64,000 bases of DNA from an uncultured Alphaproteobacteria bacterium (GTDB taxonomy: Bacteria; Pseudomonadota; Alphaproteobacteria; HIMB59), in NCBI GenBank assembly GCA_902599405.1, contig CACKFO010000001.1:124001-188000 (forward strand), written 5' to 3'. The notes under the pieces are model-generated. The model was given only the letters and a program-made list of their open reading frames with translations, was not told the DNA's origin and searched no databases. A program made the position numbers and the translations under genes. Positions 44,600 to 53,172 of this stretch are shown here, one piece after another (position 1 is the stretch's first letter; every line of letters starts with the position of its first letter).

Positions 44600-45304
44600 T
44601 CAAAAGCCTCTACTAAATTTGTTATTCTTAAAATCGATATCAATGTAAAATGCAGTTGGTTTTATATAAGAATATAGGGAGTAATTAAATTTTTTTAAAA
44701 ATTCAGAAATATTATTTTTTTCATAAAATTCAAATTCATGAATTTCTATAGTTATTAACAATGGGTGATATTTTGTAAAATCGAATTCTTTTATTAAAAT
44801 TTCATCTTTAAATTCTAAATCTATATTTAGGTAACATAAGTCCCGCATATAATTTCTATATTTTTTTATAATCTCATTTAAAGTTATTGTATTTACAATA
44901 TCGTGTTCTTCGTCTTGTGTTAAACTAGTTAAAGTATTAACGACTCTATTCATCGCAGGGTGTTTTTTATTTTTGATATAGTAGCAATTCTCTTTTTTAT
45001 TTGACAAAAAGGCATGTATATTCTTATCAAAAGGGCGAACTTTTTTTGACATCTCAATCATTTCATAATTACCATCAACATTAATTCCTCTCCATCCTCT
45101 TAAATAAAGTAAAAAAGTATTTGAAAAATGTATTGGATGATAAGAACCTAGATCTAAAAAAGTCCCATCTTTGATTTTTGATAATATTTTATTAACTGCT
45201 AAATCCTCACCGTACTGAGCAAAACTTGATTTACAAAAATTTGAATTTAATAGTTTATTGAAATCATCTTTATTAATTAATTTTTTTAAAAAAGTGTTAT
45301 ACAT
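44600..45304 (-). CDS. FkbM-family methyltransferase
   Basis: The 234-residue protein matches FkbM SAM-dependent methyltransferases: SFAQYGEDLAVNKIL, then FLDLGSYHPIHFSNTFLLYLRGWRGINVDGN, where GSYHP is the SAM-loop and NVDGN the acidic ribose-binding region. YLNIDLEFKDEILI and IEIHEFEFYE match the later family motifs. Such enzymes methylate sugars or polyketides; beside glycosyltransferases, a surface-sugar target is likely. The gene faces tRNA-Gly, ending 70 bases from it. Confidence 0.85.
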   Translation of the reverse strand: MYNTFLKKLINKDDFNKLLNSNFCKSSFAQYGEDLAVNKILSKIKDGTFLDLGSYHPIHFSNTFLLYLRGWRGINVDGNYEMIEMSKKVRPFDKNIHAFLSNKKENCYYIKNKKHPAMNRVVNTLTSLTQDEEHDIVNTITLNEIIKKYRNYMRDLCYLNIDLEFKDEILIKEFDFTKYHPLLITIEIHEFEFYEKNNISEFLKKFNYSLYSYIKPTAFYIDIDFKNNKFSRGF

Positions 45305-45409
45305 ATCGTGGTAAATTATAAATTCTCAATCAAAATAATTTTATATGTAAAATTAATTATTTGTAATGTTAATTATTGAAATTATATTTGAAAATTAATA
45401 AATTATTAA

Positions 45410-46396
45410 ATGATTAGTATCTTATATGTCTATAGGGATAAACCTTATAATCCAGCATATTTAGATAAAATTTTTAGAGAAAACCTATGCGTATTAGATT
45501 TTGGCTTTTTCTTAATTTCGCTTAAAACATTCGCAAATTTAAAATGTATTAATTTATCGAGTCTTGAAACCTTTTTAAAAAAGTATGAGTTTGATCATAT
45601 AATTTTTGATGCAAAATTAAACATTGATTACGATTTGAATAATTTTTTCCCAGCTATAAAGAATTTAATAAATTGTAAAGTTTCTATTTTTCTTGGTTAC
45701 GATAGATTATTTAATTTTAATGATATATTAATTTTTGAAAAGACCTTTAACATAGAAAATTACTTTATTCCAAATCTATTAATTGATATAAGCCAATATA
45801 ATTTTCCTGATGAGTTAAATAAAAAGTTTATTGAAACATATTTTGGTATTGGCTTTCTAAATGTTCAATATGATCTTGAAAAAAATATTTTTTTATTAAA
45901 TAAAAATAACTTACCCATAGTAAATAGTATTTTTTACAGTGGCACAAATACCAAATCAAGACAGTATAGAAATTTAGTTTTGAATTACTTAGAAAATGGA
46001 TTGGATATTAAAGACTCAAAAATAATAACTTACAACGATAAAAGCATTGAAAAAAAACTCTCTATTCAAGAATATATAGATTGTTCGAAAATGAGCACAA
46101 TAAATCTTGTTTTAAGTGGTAATCAAAATAATATTCCTTATAGATTAATAGAGATGGGCGTATATAATTGTTTTTTTATTATTGATCACCACTTCCAGAA
46201 ATACCAACTGTCAAAACAATATGATGATCTCAATTCATATACTTTTAGTAACTTAGAAAGTATAGAAACTAAAATAAAAACTTTACTAAATGAAAAAGAC
46301 TTTCTAAAGGTATTAAAAACTAAACAAATTAATTCATTTAATAATTTCTATTCACCTTTAAAGCACGGTAAATTCTTAAAAAATTTTTTAGTTTAA
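45410..46396 (+). CDS. Glycosyltransferase-like protein (GT-B C-terminal pattern)
   Basis: The 328-residue protein is very Asn/Lys/Ile/Phe-rich and shows no N-terminal motif I recognise. Residues around 220-260 (IQEYIDCSKMSTINLVLSG then PYRLIEMGVYNCFFIID) resemble the donor-binding C-terminal lobe of GT-B glycosyltransferases of the CgeB type (YxxxLxxSxixLxxxxxxxxxRxxExxaxGxxxl). Enzymatic activity is uncertain. It starts 105 bases from the divergent FkbM gene. The gap holds no other recognisable feature apart from AT-rich promoter-like sequence. Confidence 0.5.
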   Translation: MISILYVYRDKPYNPAYLDKIFRENLCVLDFGFFLISLKTFANLKCINLSSLETFLKKYEFDHIIFDAKLNIDYDLNNFFPAIKNLINCKVSIFLGYDRLFNFNDILIFEKTFNIENYFIPNLLIDISQYNFPDELNKKFIETYFGIGFLNVQYDLEKNIFLLNKNNLPIVNSIFYSGTNTKSRQYRNLVLNYLENGLDIKDSKIITYNDKSIEKKLSIQEYIDCSKMSTINLVLSGNQNNIPYRLIEMGVYNCFFIIDHHFQKYQLSKQYDDLNSYTFSNLESIETKIKTLLNEKDFLKVLKTKQINSFNNFYSPLKHGKFLKNFLV

Positions 46397-46425
46397 ATCT
46401 TTTATTAAAAACATTTTAAATTAAG

Positions 46426-47157
46426 TCAGCTTTTTTTCAGTTCATCATAAAAGAATATTAAAAGCATTAACGCTTGTTCTAATAAAAGTTTTGTATTGGG
46501 TCCTTTAAAATGTAACATTTGAACATTATTTTCATAAAGGTTTTGTAATTTTTTAATTAACAAAGGCTCTTTAATTACATATTGATGTGTATTTGGTTCA
46601 AGCATAAAATAATTCCCTGATTTACTTTTGGTGTTGAGATATAAAGAATATTGATCACCATACCAGCGGTGAAACCTTTCTGGCAATCTAAGACATGTTA
46701 ATAGTAAATCATTAAAAAACATTTGCTGATTTCCTTTAGTGGCTAGCGCACCAAATAGAAACGGCATAACTTGATTTGCCGTTTTATTAACAAATTCCTC
46801 ATAATATTCTGGATAATCATGATTCAATTTAAAATCATTCTGTCTTTTTGATAGATAAATGCCATTGCCTTTTTCATATGGTAATGAAAGTTCATTGATA
46901 AATAAACAGTCAGCGTCACAAAAAAAAACTTCATCAGTTTCTGGCTTATAAAATGAATAAGCCTCCAACCTAGCTATCATTATCTTTGAAGATAACTGAA
47001 ACCTATGGACAGAAGTGACCCCTTCTATTCTTTTTGTTTCAAGATTTGTTAGTTGGACCAAATTTACTTTCTGGCCCATTACCAACCTTACTGATTTGAC
47101 AAGTGATGCAGGTATATCAACATTCTCACCTACCCAAAAAAAAGCAATTGTAATCAA
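46426..47157 (-). CDS. Putative nucleotide-sugar glycosyltransferase (GT-A type)
   Basis: The 243-residue protein has the metal-binding DxD motif in VFFCDADCLFI (around residue 99), preceded by SSKIMIARLEAYSF, as in GT-A transferases that take sugars from nucleotide carriers. RWYGDQYSLYLNT later resembles the acidic catalytic region and LHFKGPNT the C-terminal HxxG of the GT8 type. It is followed upstream by a related transferase (47200-47892), together forming a small glycan cluster. Confidence 0.7.
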   Translation of the reverse strand: MITIAFFWVGENVDIPASLVKSVRLVMGQKVNLVQLTNLETKRIEGVTSVHRFQLSSKIMIARLEAYSFYKPETDEVFFCDADCLFINELSLPYEKGNGIYLSKRQNDFKLNHDYPEYYEEFVNKTANQVMPFLFGALATKGNQQMFFNDLLLTCLRLPERFHRWYGDQYSLYLNTKSKSGNYFMLEPNTHQYVIKEPLLIKKLQNLYENNVQMLHFKGPNTKLLLEQALMLLIFFYDELKKS

Positions 47158-47199
47158 GATTTAGAGTTAATTAAAACATTTTTATCAAAATAGTTAATA

Positions 47200-47892
47200 T
47201 TAGGTTTTTATTTTTGTATTCATCATTTCAATTAATTTATTTTTCCAAATTTCATGATAATCACAAAAGCGATACTGTGGAAACCAGGGCCCCCCTTCAG
47301 TGTAATGTATAGCTTTAGGTTTTCCATCTTTGGGTTCTTGATACCATCCAACTAACCAATTCCATTCATGGCTAATTTCACCAATTTCATTATCTTTTAA
47401 CCAACTAAAGCGATGCAGGTATTTACCAGTAGTATTAGGGTCATTAATTAATTTTGTAGTTATTTTTTTATTAGATGGATGTTCACAATTCCATAAAACA
47501 ACTGAGCTCCAATTTTTTCTCGGATAAATCGACTGTAATCTCCCATCCATTTTTGTGTTGCCTTTTGGATTGTAATCATGCTGAACACACATCACAGCAA
47601 ACTTATTATCAACTAGAGAAAACAATTCTTCAATTGGATCTAAAAACAGCAAATCACAATCACAAAATAGCGCCCATCCTTTATATTCATTAAGTATCGG
47701 TACTAAAAATCTTGAAAATGTAAATTCAGTTGAGCCTAATTTATCCTCTCCACGTGTGTAATAACCTTTATCTTTTAAATCATTAAGTTTTAAAGGAAAA
47801 ATATTTGCAGTTTCAGATTTTGATTTAATACTATGGTTGCAGACTTGGTAAGCTAGATCCTCTCTACTGTCATAACCAATATATATATTCAT
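47200..47892 (-). CDS. Putative glycosyltransferase (GT-A type, DCD motif)
   Basis: The 230-residue protein starts IYIGYDSREDLAYQVCNHSI, a pattern of small bacterial GT-A proteins, and has WALFCDCDLLFLDPIEELF with a DxD motif. VVLWNCEHPSNKKIT and the end HYTEGGPWFPQYRF (HxxxGxPW) are typical of this family. Likely a cytoplasmic or membrane-associated sugar transferase for surface glycans. The neighbouring gene has a similar fold but different sequence. The GT8-like family is best supported. Confidence 0.75.
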   Translation of the reverse strand: MNIYIGYDSREDLAYQVCNHSIKSKSETANIFPLKLNDLKDKGYYTRGEDKLGSTEFTFSRFLVPILNEYKGWALFCDCDLLFLDPIEELFSLVDNKFAVMCVQHDYNPKGNTKMDGRLQSIYPRKNWSSVVLWNCEHPSNKKITTKLINDPNTTGKYLHRFSWLKDNEIGEISHEWNWLVGWYQEPKDGKPKAIHYTEGGPWFPQYRFCDYHEIWKNKLIEMMNTKIKT

Positions 47893-47920
47893 GAATCAAA
47901 CCTATTGATGTTAAGTCTAT

Positions 47921-49579
47921 TTACAAGTAGTTTTCAAACTCTTTGTATAATTTTGTTAAACAACTTTCCCAGTTATTTACACTTTCTTGCCTTATTGGCA
48001 ATATAGATGGATACCAAACAACATCTTTATCCGTATTTAATCCCCAATACCAAAGTTTACCGTCATTAAATGGGAGTAGTAAAAATGTTTTCACGCCTAA
48101 CTTTCCTGATATATGGGCATTTGAGTTACTAACTGTAATTACAAAATCACAAGACTTTATTAAACCTGCAACCCCATCGATATCATTAAAGCAATCTATT
48201 TGATGTTCTGTAAAAATTTTTTTATTAAGTTTTTTTTCTATTTGGTTTATTTCTATGGTTTCATCAGAATATTGAAGATTTATAAATTCTATATTTTCAT
48301 TTGATAAAATGTTTTTAAGACTATCTAGTTCAATAGATTTCTTGTTCCCAAAGATTTTATTTGTGCTTTTCCAAGATATGCCACATCGAAGTTTTTTTAT
48401 TTTACCAGGGATTTTAGAGTCTAAGGAATATGAGATTTTTTTTTGTAAGTTATTTTGATTGATATTTTTTTGAAAATATAATCCCATTGATCCCATAGGT
48501 AAATGATAATCATATTCAACATATTCAAAAATACTTTTATAATTAATGATTTTAGTACCTGGATAAATTTTTTCAAAAAAAGGAATTAATTTCTCATTTA
48601 CAGCAATAGTTGAATTAGCAAATTGGTCTTTTATCGTCTCAAAAAATTGAGAATATATTATTTGCTCACCAATCCCTTGTTCACCGTAAAACAGAACATT
48701 TTTTTTGGGTCTACTTAAATCCCATTTAGGCTTTTCAAAACTATCATTGATTTGTTTTAACAAAACTAAATTTTGTAAATCGTATCTTGACTCATGGAAA
48801 ATCCAAGCTTTTTCGTATTCTTTGGTAAATAGATAACATTGTGAGATATTATAAGATGCATCAATATTTTTTGGATCTTTTTCCAAAATATCTCGATTAA
48901 TTTTTATCGCCTTCTCAAATTCTCCTTTTGATTTTAAAATATTTCCAATCATTATTTTTGCAGATATCAAAATTTGATCATTATTATTAGATCTTATTAT
49001 TTCGTCTAACAATTTTGATGCTTGATCATAGTTTCCATTGTCTATTTCCAAATTTGCAATAGACAGTTTCGATTGGGTAAACTCTTTATTTATGCTTATA
49101 GATTTTTCAAAAGATTTTCTAGCTTCTTCCAATTGACCATTTTCTCTATATACATTACCTAAAACATAAAGAGATTTTGCATTGAGAGAAATTTCCAGAG
49201 CCTTATTTAAATATATTATCGAGTCCTCGTATTCCCTTAGTTGTCTATAGCAGACTCCTATCTGATGATAAGGTTCAAATTTATTTAAGTCAATTTTTGA
49301 GCAATTTTTATAAGACTCTATAGCTTTGTCAAAAATTAAAAGACCCTGATAACAACCAGCTATATTAAAATTTGAGTCATAATGGTTTTGGTCAGCTAAT
49401 AAAACCTTCTCAAAAAAAGGTATTGCCTCTTTATATCTTCTGTCGTTAGCTAAAATGAGACCATAATAAAATATGTAAGTTAAATTTTCTCTTTCTGACT
49501 TTAAAAGATTTTCTATTAACTCTTTTGCTTTATTAAAATTATTGCTTTTCAATAAATTTAATATTTCTCGCTCACTCAT
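47921..49579 (-). CDS. TPR protein with a glycosyltransferase-like C-terminal domain
   Basis: The 552-residue protein has about seven TPR repeats in the first 270 residues (for example FNIAGCYQGLLIFDKAIESY and YVLGNVYRENGQLEEARKSF). The C-terminal half resembles the ADP-heptose/OGT-like GT-B fold: VLFYGEQGIGEQIIYSQFF, LRCGISWKSTNKIFGNKKSI and GLIKSCDFVITVSNSNAHISGKLGVKTFLLL (the D-x-V-I-T-x-x-x-x-x-A-H motif). It may glycosylate a protein or surface sugar. The same TPR-plus-transferase layout occurs in the sulfotransferase gene at 35384. Confidence 0.82.
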   Translation of the reverse strand: MSEREILNLLKSNNFNKAKELIENLLKSERENLTYIFYYGLILANDRRYKEAIPFFEKVLLADQNHYDSNFNIAGCYQGLLIFDKAIESYKNCSKIDLNKFEPYHQIGVCYRQLREYEDSIIYLNKALEISLNAKSLYVLGNVYRENGQLEEARKSFEKSISINKEFTQSKLSIANLEIDNGNYDQASKLLDEIIRSNNNDQILISAKIMIGNILKSKGEFEKAIKINRDILEKDPKNIDASYNISQCYLFTKEYEKAWIFHESRYDLQNLVLLKQINDSFEKPKWDLSRPKKNVLFYGEQGIGEQIIYSQFFETIKDQFANSTIAVNEKLIPFFEKIYPGTKIINYKSIFEYVEYDYHLPMGSMGLYFQKNINQNNLQKKISYSLDSKIPGKIKKLRCGISWKSTNKIFGNKKSIELDSLKNILSNENIEFINLQYSDETIEINQIEKKLNKKIFTEHQIDCFNDIDGVAGLIKSCDFVITVSNSNAHISGKLGVKTFLLLPFNDGKLWYWGLNTDKDVVWYPSILPIRQESVNNWESCLTKLYKEFENYL

Positions 49580-49583
49580 TATG

Positions 49584-50198
49584 TTAAATCAAAACTTCTA
49601 ATAGGAGAAACGCTGATATTAAAATTAGCAAATAACCAACAATTATTTGTATGATTCCAGATTTTTTTTTAATTTGATCTAGAACAACCTTTGAGGTTAC
49701 AAAGTTCACTAAAAGTATGTACCATAAGGCGTCAACAGTTCCTGCAATTAATACTAACGCTACATTCAAAAACATATCATTATCATAAGACATAAATTGT
49801 GAGTAAATTGCTAAAAACCAAATAAAAATCTTTGGATTTAATATTGATATTAAAAAACCTTGGGAAAACGACTGTGTAACACTTATACTCTGGTTTTCAC
49901 CAAACTCGATTTTATTTCTACTCCTGATTGTTTGAATTCCTAAATAAAGTAAAAAAAATATTGATAATAATTTCAGTAAACTAAAAACAAACACATTTGT
50001 TTGTAAAATTAAACCAATTCCAATAACTGCACAAAGAGCATAAATGCTAATTCCAATACCGTGGCCAATCGCAGTTAATATGCCACTCATCTTACTTTTA
50101 AAAATTGCATTATTTACCACCACAACCATACTTGGGCCCGGGGACATTGCCCCTAATAAACAAACTATAAAAATTTGAGAAAATAATAAAATTGTCAT
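49584..50198 (-). CDS. LysE/RhtB-family exporter
   Basis: The 204-residue protein has six hydrophobic segments. The N-terminus with LLGAMSPGPSMVVVVNNAI is the hallmark of LysE/RhtB exporters, followed by GHGIGISIYALCAVIGIG and KLLSIFFLLYLGIQTIRSR. These inner-membrane proteins export amino acids such as lysine, threonine or homoserine lactones; the substrate here is unknown. It lies two bases after the HAD gene and four bases before the TPR-transferase gene. Confidence 0.9.
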   Translation of the reverse strand: MTILLFSQIFIVCLLGAMSPGPSMVVVVNNAIFKSKMSGILTAIGHGIGISIYALCAVIGIGLILQTNVFVFSLLKLLSIFFLLYLGIQTIRSRNKIEFGENQSISVTQSFSQGFLISILNPKIFIWFLAIYSQFMSYDNDMFLNVALVLIAGTVDALWYILLVNFVTSKVVLDQIKKKSGIIQIIVGYLLILISAFLLLEVLI

Positions 50199-50200
50199 AA

Positions 50201-50755
50201 TTAATTAAATTTTTCTTTTACTTCGAATTTATCTAATTCTGACATATCTATAATTTTTTTTAAATCATTTGATACATTTGTATAAATAATTCTCTTGGTA
50301 TGTTCCCAAATTGGCAAATCTTGATTGCTATTTCCTAAATAGTCAAAGCTGGAAATTTTTAACTCATCATTTATAAACTTTACTTTATTTATACCAACCA
50401 TATTAAAATTTTTTTTTGTACCAAATGACTCGAAGAAAATTTTTAAATGTTGATCTATTTGATCTACTAGTAACTGATGACTTCCAGATATCAGATATAC
50501 CACTCTATGATGATTTTTAACTTGTTTTATGTATTCAAGACATGCTTGGTTAAATTTCAATTTCTTTATTGGAACCTCAAAACCTGTTGATATTTTCTCT
50601 TTAAGAAAAGATTTTCCTTTGAACAAAAAAATGAATAAATAAAAAAAAAGCAAAATAGGTTTCTTCTTTAAAAAATCAATAAATGCTAAATTTGATAAAT
50701 CTTCTTTGATTAAAGTTCCATCTAGATCAACAAATAAAATTCTATTATCATTCAT
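50201..50755 (-). CDS. HAD-type phosphatase (half of a HAD-UbiA-type protein)
   Basis: The 184-residue protein has HAD motif I DLDGT (residues 10-14) and motif II ISGSHQLLVDQI near residue 95. It resembles the HAD portion that is fused to a UbiA prenyltransferase in many proteobacterial proteins (LFVDLDGTLIKEDL, then a GKSFLKEKI helix), yet no UbiA part follows: the LysE gene is next. It probably hydrolyses a phosphate monoester. The overlap with the small gene upstream is eight bases. Confidence 0.75.
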   Translation of the reverse strand: MNDNRILFVDLDGTLIKEDLSNLAFIDFLKKKPILLFFYLFIFLFKGKSFLKEKISTGFEVPIKKLKFNQACLEYIKQVKNHHRVVYLISGSHQLLVDQIDQHLKIFFESFGTKKNFNMVGINKVKFINDELKISSFDYLGNSNQDLPIWEHTKRIIYTNVSNDLKKIIDMSELDKFEVKEKFN

Positions 50756-51056
50756 TTCTTCTGAAAAAGGACACTGTAATCATAATTTTTTCTTTTGATA
50801 CATTTTCTTTTATTGAACCAATGCAGTCTGCTTTTATTGCGATAGCTTTTTGAAAAATTTCCTCATATATCAAGGCCTTTACATTTTGAACCTCTTTATT
50901 TTTAAAATTCTTTCTCCCTCTTTTTTCTTCAGGATATTCTTTAAAAAAATCATAAACAAGATTTAAACTATATCTCTTTATAAACGTTTTATTTTGATAT
51001 CTTTTCAGTTGTTTATAATCTCTTTTGGGAGGTTTGTTTTTGAATATATCTATCAA
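50748..51056 (-). CDS. Small conserved-looking protein of unknown function
   Basis: The 102-residue protein starts IDIFKNKPPKRDYKQLKRYQ and is basic in its first half (many Lys, Arg and Tyr), with EEIFQKAIAIKADCIGSIKEN and a final strand IMITVSFFRRNE. No domain is recognised. Its start overlaps the purH stop by four bases (ATGA) and its end overlaps the HAD gene by eight, so it is translated as part of this operon. A basic N-terminus could suit binding to RNA or DNA, but this is only a guess. Confidence 0.6.
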   Translation of the reverse strand: MIDIFKNKPPKRDYKQLKRYQNKTFIKRYSLNLVYDFFKEYPEEKRGRKNFKNKEVQNVKALIYEEIFQKAIAIKADCIGSIKENVSKEKIMITVSFFRRNE

Positions 51057-52516
51057 TGTTTAAAATGACGGTCACTCAACTTAAAAAATTTTAATTCATG
51101 CTTCTTGACATAATTACAAATTTTTGAGTCATTCTTGGATCCCATTGGTGCATAAATATCAATTTTAATTTTTTGCCTTTTAATTATTGATAGTGAATCT
51201 GTGAATGGAAAAAATGCATCTGAAAATAAAAATAGGTTTTTATATTTGTTCGCGTTATTTTGATATTTAAACTTTCTGAGACAGATCTCTAATGCATCAA
51301 CCCTGGAAGTTTGACCCCCTGACTGGGATACCAGGCTATCTTGATCAAACAAAGCAATAGCATTAGATTTTATATTTTTTAAAACATTTACAAAAAACCC
51401 TAATTTCTCTTTATCTAATTTATTTTTTCCATTTATTGTCTCCACAGAAGAGTTTTTAGTGTTAACATCCTGTAATAACATCCCTCCAAAAAAAGATTTC
51501 TTTTCGACATTTTTTAAACCTTTTTTCACTTTAATAACACTTAAATTTTTCTTCTCTCTAAGCAATTCAAGTGCTCCTTTTTCAAATTCGGGCGCAGTTA
51601 TTACTTCGTAGAAATTTTTTATCAATAGTTCAGCAGTTTGTTTTTTTAACGTTTGATTAAAAGCAATGACCCCACCAAAAGAACTTAGTGGATCACCAGC
51701 AAGAGCTTTAAGGTAACTTTCGGCTTGATTTTTTTTTAATGATGCACCGCAAGGAGTGCCATGTTTTATTATAGTGCAAATATTACTTTTTGTTTTAAAA
51801 CCATATGTTAGTTGTACCCCTGCATCTATATCTAAAAGATTATTGTAGCTAAGCTTTTTAGTACCACTAATTTGAGAAAATTTATTATTATCAATGATAG
51901 CAGATGCTTTTTGTTGAGGATTCTCGCCATATCTCAACGGATATATAGTCGATGATTTGCCTTTGAACCAATTTGAAATTTCTAAATCGTATTTTGTAAT
52001 ATGATCAATTGCTTTTATTGCAAACTTCTTCTTTAATATGGGCCTTAAGGGAAAATTTTTTATAAAATAACCATAATCTTTGGGGTTAATAAGGGGTATT
52101 GTTTTCTCATAGTTTTTAACAGCTGCTCTAATTAAACTATGGCCACCGATATCAATCATTTCTATGATTTTTGACTTAGTTTTTGTATTTTTAACCGTTT
52201 CTTCGAAAGGATACAAATTTACTACTAATAGATCAAATTCGACAATCCTCTCCTTTTTTAAATCTTTTTTGTGGTCTTTAGCATTCGTCCCCAAGAGACC
52301 TCCAAAAATTTTTGGATGAAGGGTTTTGACACGTCCGCCCAGTATTTCTTTTTGCTTTGTATATCTAGTAATTTCTATATGTGGGATATTTATTTGTCTT
52401 AGAAATTTTGAAGTGCCTCCTGTTGAGTAAATTGTAAATTTTTTTTTGACTAGAAACTCTGCTATAACATCCAAATTTGTTTTATCAAAAACAGAAATAA
52501 TTACATTTTTACCCAT
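51053..52516 (-). CDS. purH: Bifunctional AICAR transformylase/IMP cyclohydrolase
   Basis: PurH performs the last two steps of IMP synthesis. The 487-residue protein has an N-terminal MGS-type domain (about 1-185) with IYSTGGTSKFLRQ and GGRVKTLHPKIFGGLLG, and a C-terminal transformylase with LRYGENPQQKASAI, TIIKHGTPCGAS and SFGGVIAFNQ. It is shorter than usual (about 520-530). AICAR made by HisF-HisH is its substrate. It overlaps rpe by one base. Confidence 0.96.
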   Translation of the reverse strand: MGKNVIISVFDKTNLDVIAEFLVKKKFTIYSTGGTSKFLRQINIPHIEITRYTKQKEILGGRVKTLHPKIFGGLLGTNAKDHKKDLKKERIVEFDLLVVNLYPFEETVKNTKTKSKIIEMIDIGGHSLIRAAVKNYEKTIPLINPKDYGYFIKNFPLRPILKKKFAIKAIDHITKYDLEISNWFKGKSSTIYPLRYGENPQQKASAIIDNNKFSQISGTKKLSYNNLLDIDAGVQLTYGFKTKSNICTIIKHGTPCGASLKKNQAESYLKALAGDPLSSFGGVIAFNQTLKKQTAELLIKNFYEVITAPEFEKGALELLREKKNLSVIKVKKGLKNVEKKSFFGGMLLQDVNTKNSSVETINGKNKLDKEKLGFFVNVLKNIKSNAIALFDQDSLVSQSGGQTSRVDALEICLRKFKYQNNANKYKNLFLFSDAFFPFTDSLSIIKRQKIKIDIYAPMGSKNDSKICNYVKKHELKFFKLSDRHFKH

Positions 52517-53172
52517 TAGCTCAATGCATCATATAGAGAATTAGTGGCTTTTATAAGATCCTCTTGTTTGAATAAAAATGAGCCTGCCACTAAGATATTT
52601 GCTCCAACTTCTATGCAGGTTTTTCCAGTCTCATAATTTATTCCACCATCAATTTCTATTTTAACATTCAAATTTTTAGACTTAATGTATTCAGATATTT
52701 TTTTAATTTTATTAATTTGATCGTTCATAAAGACTTGCCCACCAAAGCCGGGCTCTACTGTCATTACGATAACTTGATCAATATCATCTAAATAAGGTTC
52801 AATCTTATCCCATGGGGTTTTGGGTTTAATTGCAATCCCACATTTTACATTGTTTTTTTTTATTTTAGATATGAGACTTCTTATATCATCTTCAATTTCT
52901 ATGTGAAAAGAAATAATATCTGATCCAGCTTTGATATAATCATCAACAAATTTTTGAACTCTTTTTATCATGAGATGGACATCAAATACTTTGTTAGAGT
53001 ATGATCTCAAATTAGATATAAACTGGGGGCCAAATGTTAAATTAGGCACAAAATCTCCATCCATAACATCGAAGTGAATGTATTCTGCTCTAGACTTATT
53101 GATTTCTAAAATAGTTTTTTCCATATTCGAGAATGAGCCACCTAAAATTGATGGGGAAATAATTATTGACAT
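52516..53172 (-). CDS. rpe: Ribulose-phosphate 3-epimerase
   Basis: Rpe interconverts ribulose-5-phosphate and xylulose-5-phosphate. The 218-residue TIM barrel has ISPSILGGSFSNMEK, YIHFDVMDGDFVPNLTFGP with metal ligands, FDVHLMI, MTVEPGFGGQVF and IEIDGGINYET, all typical. It overlaps purH and rsmB by one base each, in a conserved rsmB-rpe-purH order. Confidence 0.98.
   Translation of the reverse strand: MSIIISPSILGGSFSNMEKTILEINKSRAEYIHFDVMDGDFVPNLTFGPQFISNLRSYSNKVFDVHLMIKRVQKFVDDYIKAGSDIISFHIEIEDDIRSLISKIKKNNVKCGIAIKPKTPWDKIEPYLDDIDQVIVMTVEPGFGGQVFMNDQINKIKKISEYIKSKNLNVKIEIDGGINYETGKTCIEVGANILVAGSFLFKQEDLIKATNSLYDALS

Noticed and set aside
44383-44643. Open frame of 86 codons antisense to the tRNA
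   Set aside because: It is the complement of tRNA-Gly (the familiar GRRDSNPRLQP read-through) and not a gene.
47745-47765. CACGTG core at about 47752, possible second parS
   Set aside because: Flanks CTCTC and TGTAA do not match the parS consensus on either side, and it lies inside a glycosyltransferase gene far from parAB.
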